A stretch of 5,282 bases of DNA. Source: Phototrophicales bacterium. Its GTDB lineage: Bacteria > Chloroflexota > Anaerolineae > Aggregatilineales > Phototrophicaceae. Below the pieces are notes generated by a model. It saw only the letters and a list, made by a program, of their open reading frames with translations, had not been told where the DNA came from and ran no database searches. Both the position numbers and the translations under genes were made by a program. Positions within the stretch are counted from its first letter, which is position 1, and every line of letters starts with the position of its first letter. The stretch is from NCBI GenBank assembly GCA_002794515.1, contig PGTJ01000202.1, forward strand, positions 1-5,282, written 5' to 3'. Of the stretch, positions 1 through 5,282 are shown piece by piece.

Positions 1-1
1 A

Positions 2-121
2 TTATTAGACTCAGGTTATCGTTTATATGACATGAGTAAAAAACAATGGATTATAAATGATAATCTTGTATATCATTGTTTAGCCGTGCCAAATGAAAAA
101 GTTGATCAGGTAAAATTATAA
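2..121 (+). CDS. C-terminal end of a probable FkbM-family methyltransferase (partial, 5' end outside window)
   Basis: An open frame runs from the left edge to a TAA at 119-121 and gives the last 39 residues of a protein whose start lies outside the window. The fragment contains a GYRLYD segment, a short KKQW turn and a hydrophobic LAVPNEKV ending. In FkbM methyltransferases the C-terminal strand often reads like 'L...GY..YD......N.LAVP.E', so this family is the best guess; such enzymes O-methylate sugars or other small groups using S-adenosylmethionine. The SAM-binding part is not visible, so the call rests only on the tail pattern and on the neighbourhood. The stop lies 12 bases before the next start, which fits co-transcription. 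This stretch is much more AT-rich (about 27% G+C by count over bases 1-120) than the genes that follow. It could instead be the tail of another glycan-modifying enzyme. Confidence 0.5.
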   Translation, partial: LLDSGYRLYDMSKKQWIINDNLVYHCLAVPNEKVDQVKL

Positions 122-123
122 TC

Positions 124-126
124 AGG
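124..126 (+). promoter_or_regulatory. Ribosome binding site for the GTG-started glycosyltransferase
   Basis: An AGG core (within TCAGGTAAG) ends seven bases before the GTG at 134. This is normal Shine-Dalgarno spacing and supports GTG as the real start, since the first in-frame ATG lies about 75 codons downstream, inside the conserved domain. Confidence 0.55.
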
Positions 127-133
127 TAAGTTT

Positions 134-1060
134 GTGTCATACTTCTCAACCCCAGTTGTCTTTCTCATCTTTCGGCGACCCGATACCACTCAACGGGTAT
201 TCGAGCGCATCGCACAAGCCAAACCCAAGCAATTATTCGTGGTAGCAGACGGACCCAAAAACCCAGATGAAGCCGAAAAATGTCGGCAAACCCGCGAGAT
301 TATCAATCTAGTCGACTGGGATTGCCAAGTCTATACGAATTATGCCGACCACAATATGGGTTTACGCAAGCGCATTTCCAGTGGCTTGAATTGGGTGTTT
401 GAACAAGTCGAACAAGCCATCATCCTAGAAGATGACTGCCTGCCACATCCGACATTTTTCCGTTTTTGTGAAGAACTGCTCGAAAAGTACAAAGACGATG
501 AACGCATCATGCACATCAGTGGCGACAATTTCGGTCATAAACGCCGTGCTGGTGTTGACGATAGTTACTATTTTTCGATGTTCGCCCATATCTGGGGATG
601 GGCGACATGGCGACGCGCATGGGCAAAATATGATGTGAATATGACCAGTTGGGGCAATCGCACCATTCAAGAACGGGTTTTATCAACATTTTCGTCACCC
701 GCGCAAAGACGATATTGGCGTTTTATTTGGGATGAAACAGCAAACGGCAATATTCAAACATGGGATTATCAATGGATATACACTTGCATCTATCATGATG
801 CCTTATGTATTATGCCATATGAGAATCAAATATCGAATATTGGCGCGGGTACAGAAGGCACAAATACCAAAAACACGCAGTCACTTGTCGCCAACCTACC
901 CACATCCGATATGATTTTTCCATTGAAACATCCAACACAGTTTGAATATGACCAAGCGGGTATCCAGAAAGCGGTCAACATGTTTCACTTAGAACGTCCG
1001 ATTTTACCTGTACGATTGGCACAAAAAATGATCGTCAAACTCAAAAAGGCATTGAGATGA
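134..1060 (+). CDS. Putative glycosyltransferase, 'hemolytic protein HlpA-like' family (GT-A fold)
   Basis: A 308-residue cytoplasmic protein predicted to transfer a sugar from a nucleotide-sugar donor to a glycan. The N-terminus (residues 7-15, PVVFLIFRR, then ADGPK at 38-42) looks like the first Rossmann strands of a GT-A nucleotide-diphospho-sugar transferase. The acidic motif EDDCLPHP at residues 99-106 is the expected DXD-type metal and donor-phosphate site. Further family landmarks are HISGDNF (127-133), IWGWATWRRAW (153-163), TWDYQW (209-214) and NQISNIG (231-237). Databases often label this family 'hemolytic protein HlpA', a name with little functional support; the sequence shows a glycosyltransferase-like enzyme. 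No signal peptide or membrane helix is visible, but the C-terminal tail (291-308) carries six basic and no acidic residues and may touch the membrane. The start is GTG with an AGG site upstream. The gene ends in an ATGA overlap with the following methyltransferase gene. Donor and acceptor are unknown. Confidence 0.85.
   Translation: MSYFSTPVVFLIFRRPDTTQRVFERIAQAKPKQLFVVADGPKNPDEAEKCRQTREIINLVDWDCQVYTNYADHNMGLRKRISSGLNWVFEQVEQAIILEDDCLPHPTFFRFCEELLEKYKDDERIMHISGDNFGHKRRAGVDDSYYFSMFAHIWGWATWRRAWAKYDVNMTSWGNRTIQERVLSTFSSPAQRRYWRFIWDETANGNIQTWDYQWIYTCIYHDALCIMPYENQISNIGAGTEGTNTKNTQSLVANLPTSDMIFPLKHPTQFEYDQAGIQKAVNMFHLERPILPVRLAQKMIVKLKKALR
1046..1049 (+). promoter_or_regulatory. Ribosome binding site inside the preceding gene for the FkbM methyltransferase
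   Basis: AAGG at 1046-1049 lies seven bases before the ATG at 1057, inside the last codons of the glycosyltransferase gene. With the ATGA stop/start overlap this points to translational coupling of the two genes. Confidence 0.5.
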
Positions 1061-1848
1061 TTTTCAAGAAACTCAACACGCTCCGAAAAGGTATTCAGAC
1101 CAAAGGCTTTTTGGGATTTTTTCGATATTTTCTATTTGAATCCGATAATGATTTTGTGGGTCGTTATGTTGAACTCCGCGGGAATCGGGTTCGCATCGAA
1201 AATCTGACGATATCGGTCAATTCGCCTGCTGTGCCACGTCGGAATAAAAGCCAATTGATCCAAGGACGTTATGAACAACCAGAACGAAACGCCATCAAGA
1301 CCTATTTACCCCGTGATAAACCGGTCATCGAGCTGGGCGGTAGTATTGGTGTGGTGGCTTGCATGACCAATCAATTGCTCCATCATCCACATGAGCATGT
1401 GGTGGTGGAAGCCAATCCCAATATGGTCAACACGCTTGAGCATAACCGCCAGATCAACCAATGCCAGTTTGACATTATCCAACGGGCTATCGCTTATGAT
1501 AGAGATCGTGTCGCATTTTATCAGAGTGGCTTTTCGAGTAGCATTGTGGCGGTATCGGAGGCACAAATTGAAGTGCCAACCATACGATTGGGCGACATCG
1601 TTGCCACAAAAAATTGGCAAGTTTTTTCGCTGATTTGTGATATTGAAGGGGCAGAGGTCGATGTCATTGCACATGAGCTGGAATTGCTCAGAAACCGTGT
1701 GATGATGATCATCATCGAACTACACCCCAATATAGTCGGTGTGGCAACCGTTGACAATATGCTCACCCAATTAGATAGCATCGGCTTTGAGAAAGTTTCA
1801 CAAGAGAATGATGTGTATGTCTTCAGAAACACTGCCATCACAGCCTAA
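1057..1848 (+). CDS. FkbM family SAM-dependent methyltransferase
   Basis: A complete 263-residue class I methyltransferase, predicted to transfer a methyl group from S-adenosylmethionine to an oxygen, most likely a sugar hydroxyl of the glycan made by the adjacent enzymes. Motif I, binding SAM, is VIELGGSIGVVA at residues 90-101. The acidic residue that binds the SAM ribose lies in VVVEANP (115-121, E118). The FkbM-typical CDIEGAEVDVI is at 194-204, where D195 and E197 sit at the expected post-motif strand, followed by IIIELHP at 228-234. The N-terminus (1-27) is basic and hydrophobic without a clear membrane helix. Length is usual for the family. Motif I has GGSIG where many FkbM proteins have GANIG. 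The ATG overlaps the upstream stop by four bases, and the 3' end overlaps the next gene. FkbM enzymes act on many substrates (the name comes from FK506 biosynthesis), so the sugar-methylation role is inferred from context. Confidence 0.88.
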   Translation: MIFKKLNTLRKGIQTKGFLGFFRYFLFESDNDFVGRYVELRGNRVRIENLTISVNSPAVPRRNKSQLIQGRYEQPERNAIKTYLPRDKPVIELGGSIGVVACMTNQLLHHPHEHVVVEANPNMVNTLEHNRQINQCQFDIIQRAIAYDRDRVAFYQSGFSSSIVAVSEAQIEVPTIRLGDIVATKNWQVFSLICDIEGAEVDVIAHELELLRNRVMMIIIELHPNIVGVATVDNMLTQLDSIGFEKVSQENDVYVFRNTAITA

Positions 1849-2707
1849 GCTATCCACACCAGCATCGAATCGGGTGGCGATTATCACGCCGATTTATCGC
1901 ACACACCTATCCGACCAAGAACACTATGCCATACGACACATCCTGTATCATTTATCGAACTATCCCAAATTTATCATCGCACCAGATACATTACAGATCA
2001 CCATCACGGGTTTCGAGACCATCTCCTTCTCGGCACATTATTTTGCGGGCATTGCGGGTTATAACCAATTGATGCTCTCGCCCAGTTTTTACCAAACATT
2101 CGCCACATTCGATTATATACTGATATGCCAACTCGATGCGCTCATCTTATCAGACCGTCTCCAGACATTTTGCGACTTGGGGTACGATTATATTGGTTCG
2201 CCTTGGTTTGCCTCGTCCGAAGACCCTAATCGGGGCTTTATCGGTTGTGGCAATGGCGGATTATCCCTGCGTCATGTCCAGCATTTTTTAGATGTGCTTC
2301 AATCAGACGAATTCGACAAACTGCCCTTCTACAAAAAATTGTGGCGTGTGATGACCCATCCATATGGCGATATGCTCTCAGAGGCGTTTCATATGCGTCT
2401 GCTGAAAAAATTGAACATCTTTCGGCAGATTCATCACGGGTTAGCTCACTACATTCACACCTATAAATGGAATGAAGACCGTTTTTGGGGTTTGCGCGTC
2501 CCGATGTTTTATCCCTCATTCAAAATTGCACCCATCGAAATTGGGCTTGATTTCGCCTTCGAGATGTTCCCCGACTGGTCTTTGCAACATAATCACCATC
2601 AATTACCTTTTGGTTGTCATGCGTGGTGGCGATATGGGGCAGATTTTTGGCGACCTTATCTCATTGACCAAGTAGATTTCATATTTGATGCACATGAGCG
2701 AACTTAA
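1817..2707 (+). CDS. DUF5672 family protein, possible glycosyltransferase
   Basis: A protein of about 296 residues matching the pattern of DUF5672, a family of unproven function found in glycan clusters. Landmarks numbered from the ATG at 1817: VAIITPIYR (20-28), the first strand; ILICQLDALIL (101-111), where D107 sits where a metal- or donor-binding acid could lie; DYIGSPWF (124-131); GCGNGGLSLR (143-152); WNEDRFW (218-224); AFEMFP (247-252); and PFGCHAWW (264-271). The order of an N-terminal strand, a central acid, a GNGG-S-R element and a later NED acid resembles GT-A glycosyltransferases, so a sugar-transfer role is likely but inferred. No signal peptide or membrane helix is seen. The start is uncertain: ATG codons at 1808, 1811 and 1817 all lie inside the end of the methyltransferase gene, with AAGAG at 1802-1806 as the only nearby ribosome site. 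A TTG at 1787 is less likely. The overlap with the upstream gene is 32-41 bases. Confidence 0.78.
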   Translation: MSSETLPSQPKLSTPASNRVAIITPIYRTHLSDQEHYAIRHILYHLSNYPKFIIAPDTLQITITGFETISFSAHYFAGIAGYNQLMLSPSFYQTFATFDYILICQLDALILSDRLQTFCDLGYDYIGSPWFASSEDPNRGFIGCGNGGLSLRHVQHFLDVLQSDEFDKLPFYKKLWRVMTHPYGDMLSEAFHMRLLKKLNIFRQIHHGLAHYIHTYKWNEDRFWGLRVPMFYPSFKIAPIEIGLDFAFEMFPDWSLQHNHHQLPFGCHAWWRYGADFWRPYLIDQVDFIFDAHERT

Positions 2708-3650
2708 GATGAACAATCCCCACCTGCCACTCGTAACGGTTGTATCACCCGTATATAACAGCGCCGATTATTTGGAAGATTGCATTTTATCGGTGTTAAA
2801 TCAGACCTATCCGAATATCGAATATATCATCATGGATGGTGGATCGACCGATAACACGCGGGCGATAGTCGAAAAATATGCCGATAGACTCACATTCATC
2901 AGCGAGAAAGATCGGGGTCAGAGCGATGCTATCAACAAAGGCTGGCAACGCGCCACAGGCGACATCATCGCCTGGCTGAATGCCGATGATATTTACGCGC
3001 CAGATGCGGTCGAACACGCCGTGACCTATCTGGTCAATCATCCCGATACCCTGTGGGTGTATGGCTGTGCGAATTTTGTCGATGAACATGGGCAACCGAA
3101 CAATTACCGCTATCCGATTTTCGAGTGGAATTACGACAAATTAGCCACATTCGGTTGTTATATCGTCCAACCAACCGTCTTTTTGCGCCGTCAGGTGATA
3201 GACACCTTCGGCTATATCGATGAAACATTGCACTTCGGCATGGATTATGAATATTGGCTACGGATTGGCAAGCAGTATCCCCCTGCATTTGTGCCTGATA
3301 TTCGGGTGACGGTCAAAATTTTTCAGGATACAAAATCGCGCAGTGGCGGATATAAACGCCTACAAGAGATCAGCGCCATGTTAGCCCGATATGGATATGC
3401 CGATTTGCCCAGCACCATGCACCATCAATGGGTGGATGCGGTGTTAGATAACATCATGCGCCATTTGCGAAAAGGAGAATGGCGGGCATTGCGCGCCGAT
3501 TGGCACGATTTGCATCGCTATCCCAAACAGGTCTTACGCGGCACAGGCAAGTGGCTATTACGAAAATTGATGCCAACCTCTGCCGAAAGACGGTTACGGC
3601 GCTGGTTTGTCCGTCCGAAAAAATCACATCCCGATGCGCTGTGTGGATGA
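2694..3650 (+). CDS. Glycosyltransferase family 2 (WfgS-like GT-A enzyme)
   Basis: A protein of about 318 residues with a textbook GT2 domain, predicted to transfer a sugar from a UDP-, GDP- or TDP-sugar to a lipid-linked glycan at the inner face of the membrane. Landmarks from the ATG at 2694: VTVVSPVYN (14-22); IIMDGGSTDNT (45-55), the nucleotide-binding acid; EKDRGQSDAINKG (71-83); WLNADD (94-99), the DXD-like metal site; IVQPTVFLRR (157-166); and MDYEYWLRIG (183-192), which supplies the probable catalytic base region. The EKDRGQSDAINKG and QPTVF pattern fits the WfgS/WfeV-like subgroup of GT2. The C-terminal tail (about 281-310) holds eleven basic residues and one acidic, suggesting peripheral membrane binding. 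The start could be ATG 2688, 2694 or 2709; none has a strong ribosome site, so translation may depend on ribosomes ending the upstream gene, which overlaps by 14 bases if 2694 is used. Last gene of the plus-strand run. Confidence 0.92.
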   Translation: MSELKMNNPHLPLVTVVSPVYNSADYLEDCILSVLNQTYPNIEYIIMDGGSTDNTRAIVEKYADRLTFISEKDRGQSDAINKGWQRATGDIIAWLNADDIYAPDAVEHAVTYLVNHPDTLWVYGCANFVDEHGQPNNYRYPIFEWNYDKLATFGCYIVQPTVFLRRQVIDTFGYIDETLHFGMDYEYWLRIGKQYPPAFVPDIRVTVKIFQDTKSRSGGYKRLQEISAMLARYGYADLPSTMHHQWVDAVLDNIMRHLRKGEWRALRADWHDLHRYPKQVLRGTGKWLLRKLMPTSAERRLRRWFVRPKKSHPDALCG

Positions 3651-3670
3651 AAAACAGAAGGGGTCGTGTA

Positions 3671-3701
3671 TGGGCGGATAAACATATCGCTCATCCGCCC
3701 A
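3671..3701. terminator. Inverted repeat between convergent genes, possible two-way terminator
   Basis: TGGGCGGAT (3671-3679) pairs perfectly with ATCCGCCCA (3693-3701), a 9-bp GC-rich stem with a 13-base loop. It lies 20 bases after the glycosyltransferase stop and 15 bases after the acyl-CoA dehydrogenase stop on the other strand, so it is well placed to end both transcripts. Neither strand has a run of T directly after the stem, so it is not a classic intrinsic terminator and may act only in part or protect 3' ends. The rest of the 66-base gap shows nothing recognisable. Confidence 0.45.
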
Positions 3702-3716
3702 ACGAAAAGCTCATAT

Positions 3717-5282
3717 TTAGTATGCCATCATCAATTTTTCGAGGCGTGGCAAATACGTTTCATCCAACATGGGGTCATAATTCGGGCGCAGATGCTTGTT
3801 GATGAAGTAGGTAATGACATCGGGCTTGATGCTCTTGTGGGCATGTTCCACCTCGCGCTGTGCCTCGACCAGCAACATCACCGCTTGCGAAATTTGCGCC
3901 AACAGATGAATTAATCGGCGGGCATGGGCATTCTGATACGCCGAATCACCAGCCGAAGTTTTGCCTAACATGGTGACAAAGCGGGCAATTGCCGATTCGA
4001 CCGCCTCGACATCGGCTTTGAAGCGGGCATCACGCACCGTAGCCAAATGGGTATGCAGATATTTCAGGAATGGCTCGTGCAGGTTATATCGCCCAAAATC
4101 GCGTAATACTTGTAGGCATAACACATTATGCGTGCCTTCCCAACTTTCCAGTACCACCATATCCCGATACAGGCGGGGCAAAATGCTGAAGGATTCGATC
4201 GCCCCATTACCACCGAATACCTCTATCGCCCGATGCACCGATTCGCTACCCTGTACGCTGGTGATGTATTTGTTGATATTCACGAATACCCGATAAATCG
4301 CCTCATCTTCTTCGTTGCCAATGCCCGTCTCGATGACATCCAATAATGATGCCACCGCAAAACTCGATGCGACAGAGGCGTAACTCTCGGCTAAAATATC
4401 CACCACCGCCTCTTGCACGAGCGGATAATTGGCGATGGTCGTGCCAAATGCCGATCGTTCACAGGCATAACTGGCGGCTTCGATATACGCCCTGCGGATG
4501 AAGCCCGCACATGACACGGCATTCATCAACCGCGAGGTGTTCAAGACTTGTTCCACAACAATTTTGAAGCCATTTTCAATCGCCCCAACGGGATACGCCA
4601 CCGCATCGACAAAATCGACTTCGGCGCTGGCTAATACCCGTGTACCGAGTTTATCTTTGAGCCGACGCAAATAAAAAGAGTTGGTCGTGCCATCATCCAG
4701 TGTGCGCGGTATCAAAAATAACCCCAAACCTTTTGTGCCAGAAGTCGCGCCGACTGGGCGTGCCATCACCAAAAATTGATGGGCGTTGATATTTGAGCAG
4801 AACCATTTTTCGCCCGTGATGCGCCATGTGCCATCTTCGTGTTTATGCGCCTCAATCCCATTCGCGCCGACATCGCTCCCGCCCTGTACTTCGGTCAGGA
4901 ATTGCGCCCCGTGTTGCATTGTGTCGTAATTCGGATCGAGCAGAGGTGGCAAAAATTTGGCTTGTAATTCATCACTGCCCGCCGTTTGGAGGGCGCGAAT
5001 CAAACCACTGGTGCAGGCTAACCCACACGAATGACCATCCGCCGTATGATTGAGCAGATAAAACAACGCCATCTGATGCACGGTATTGCCCGGACGGGCT
5101 TGCATCGCCATGATGCCACTCTTCCAGATGAGCCTGCCCACCAGATCATGATTGGGATGAAATTCGATTTGCTCCAACCGTTCCCCAATGCCATTATACC
5201 GATACAAACGCGGATGATTGCCAATGCGGTCTTCGACTTTGACCGCTTCATCGATGATGGTGGCACATTCACCACCAAACCG
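3717..5282 (-). CDS. AidB-like acyl-CoA dehydrogenase (partial, 5' end outside window)
   Basis: The frame is open from the right edge to the TAA at 3717-3719, giving 521 visible residues; no convincing start codon lies in the window, and the TTG at 5207 is internal to the conserved region. It is a cytoplasmic FAD flavoprotein predicted to desaturate an acyl-CoA or act on a related substrate. Visible-fragment landmarks: FLTEVQGGSDVGAN (128-141) and ITGEKWFCSN (155-164), which contact FAD and substrate; RRLKDKLGTR (206-215); RSAFGTTIANYPLVQE (276-291); FGGNGAIES (356-364); and WEGTHNVLCLQVLR (381-394). E382, in WEGT, matches the catalytic base of acyl-CoA dehydrogenases. The RLYRDM...WEG..N..CL.VLR stretch resembles the AidB clade more than short- or medium-chain enzymes. 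E. coli AidB is linked to the alkylation response, but such proteins elsewhere are often simply dehydrogenases, so substrate and role are open. It converges on the glycan genes and is functionally separate. Confidence 0.9.
   Translation of the reverse strand, partial: RFGGECATIIDEAVKVEDRIGNHPRLYRYNGIGERLEQIEFHPNHDLVGRLIWKSGIMAMQARPGNTVHQMALFYLLNHTADGHSCGLACTSGLIRALQTAGSDELQAKFLPPLLDPNYDTMQHGAQFLTEVQGGSDVGANGIEAHKHEDGTWRITGEKWFCSNINAHQFLVMARPVGATSGTKGLGLFLIPRTLDDGTTNSFYLRRLKDKLGTRVLASAEVDFVDAVAYPVGAIENGFKIVVEQVLNTSRLMNAVSCAGFIRRAYIEAASYACERSAFGTTIANYPLVQEAVVDILAESYASVASSFAVASLLDVIETGIGNEEDEAIYRVFVNINKYITSVQGSESVHRAIEVFGGNGAIESFSILPRLYRDMVVLESWEGTHNVLCLQVLRDFGRYNLHEPFLKYLHTHLATVRDARFKADVEAVESAIARFVTMLGKTSAGDSAYQNAHARRLIHLLAQISQAVMLLVEAQREVEHAHKSIKPDVITYFINKHLRPNYDPMLDETYLPRLEKLMMAY

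Noticed and set aside
1..133. Promoter for the glycan genes in the AT-rich left end
   Set aside because: The AT-rich stretch is an open coding frame to its stop at 121, and only 12 bases separate it from the next start. AT-rich hexamers there are expected by chance.
1306..1674. Antisense open frame of 122 codons opposite the FkbM gene
   Set aside because: It lies wholly opposite a well-supported gene with intact SAM motifs and shows no recognisable domain. It is an antisense shadow.
1701..1716. Perfect 16-bp palindrome GATGATGATCATCATC inside the FkbM gene
   Set aside because: It encodes the hydrophobic strand containing Met-Met-Ile-Ile that leads to the conserved IIIELHP motif; repeated ATG and ATC codons make this palindrome by chance. 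Nothing around it suggests an operator.
1787..1789. TTG start for the DUF5672 protein
   Set aside because: It would make a 62-base overlap, uses a rare start, and adds residues with no family-like sequence; three ATG codons lie just downstream.
3479..3914. Plus-strand open frames crossing the convergent gap (3479-3802 and 3666-3914)
   Set aside because: They overlap the end of the GT2 gene and the antisense of the acyl-CoA dehydrogenase gene, run through the hairpin, and have no recognisable motif. The dehydrogenase motifs on the other strand are decisive.
5205..5207. TTG as the start of the acyl-CoA dehydrogenase
   Set aside because: The frame stays open to the window edge and the 25 codons before it (RFGGECATIIDEAVKVEDRI and on) read like the normal N-terminal helix of this family, so the true start is beyond the window.

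Overview
The window holds the 3' part of a plus-strand run of surface-glycan biosynthesis genes that converges on an unrelated minus-strand acyl-CoA dehydrogenase gene. The organism cannot be named from this stretch. It is clearly bacterial: genes are tightly packed with short overlaps, Shine-Dalgarno-like sites are present, GTG is used as a start, and FkbM-type methyltransferases and bacterial GT2 enzymes occur. Base composition in the genes is moderate, about half G+C by eye in the stretches I counted. A moderate-GC Chloroflexota or proteobacterial lineage would fit, but this is only a guess.

Layout, left to right. Bases 2-121 are the AT-rich tail of a gene entering from the left, probably an FkbM-type methyltransferase. 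Next comes a GTG-started putative glycosyltransferase of the type often labelled 'hemolytic protein HlpA' (134-1060). It overlaps by four bases (ATGA) a complete FkbM-family SAM-dependent methyltransferase (1057-1848). That gene overlaps a DUF5672 protein (about 1817-2707), which overlaps a family 2 glycosyltransferase (about 2694-3650). The four complete plus-strand genes leave no intergenic space between them and are almost certainly one transcription unit. Its promoter lies left of the window.

A 66-base convergent intergenic gap (3651-3716) contains a 9-bp inverted repeat that may act as a two-way transcription terminator. From the right edge, a minus-strand gene (3717-5282, 5' end outside the window) encodes an AidB-like acyl-CoA dehydrogenase with its catalytic glutamate and FAD-binding motifs present. 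It marks the end of the glycan cluster.

The likely joint role of the plus-strand genes is to build and O-methylate a cell-surface or exported polysaccharide: two recognisable nucleotide-sugar glycosyltransferases, one DUF5672 protein that may be a third, and one or two methyltransferases. No flippase, polymerase, ABC transporter or sugar-nucleotide synthesis gene is visible, so the polymer and its export route cannot be stated. I found no RNA gene, CRISPR array, insertion sequence or phage element. The least understood part is the DUF5672 gene; I see no evidence of a wholly new system.
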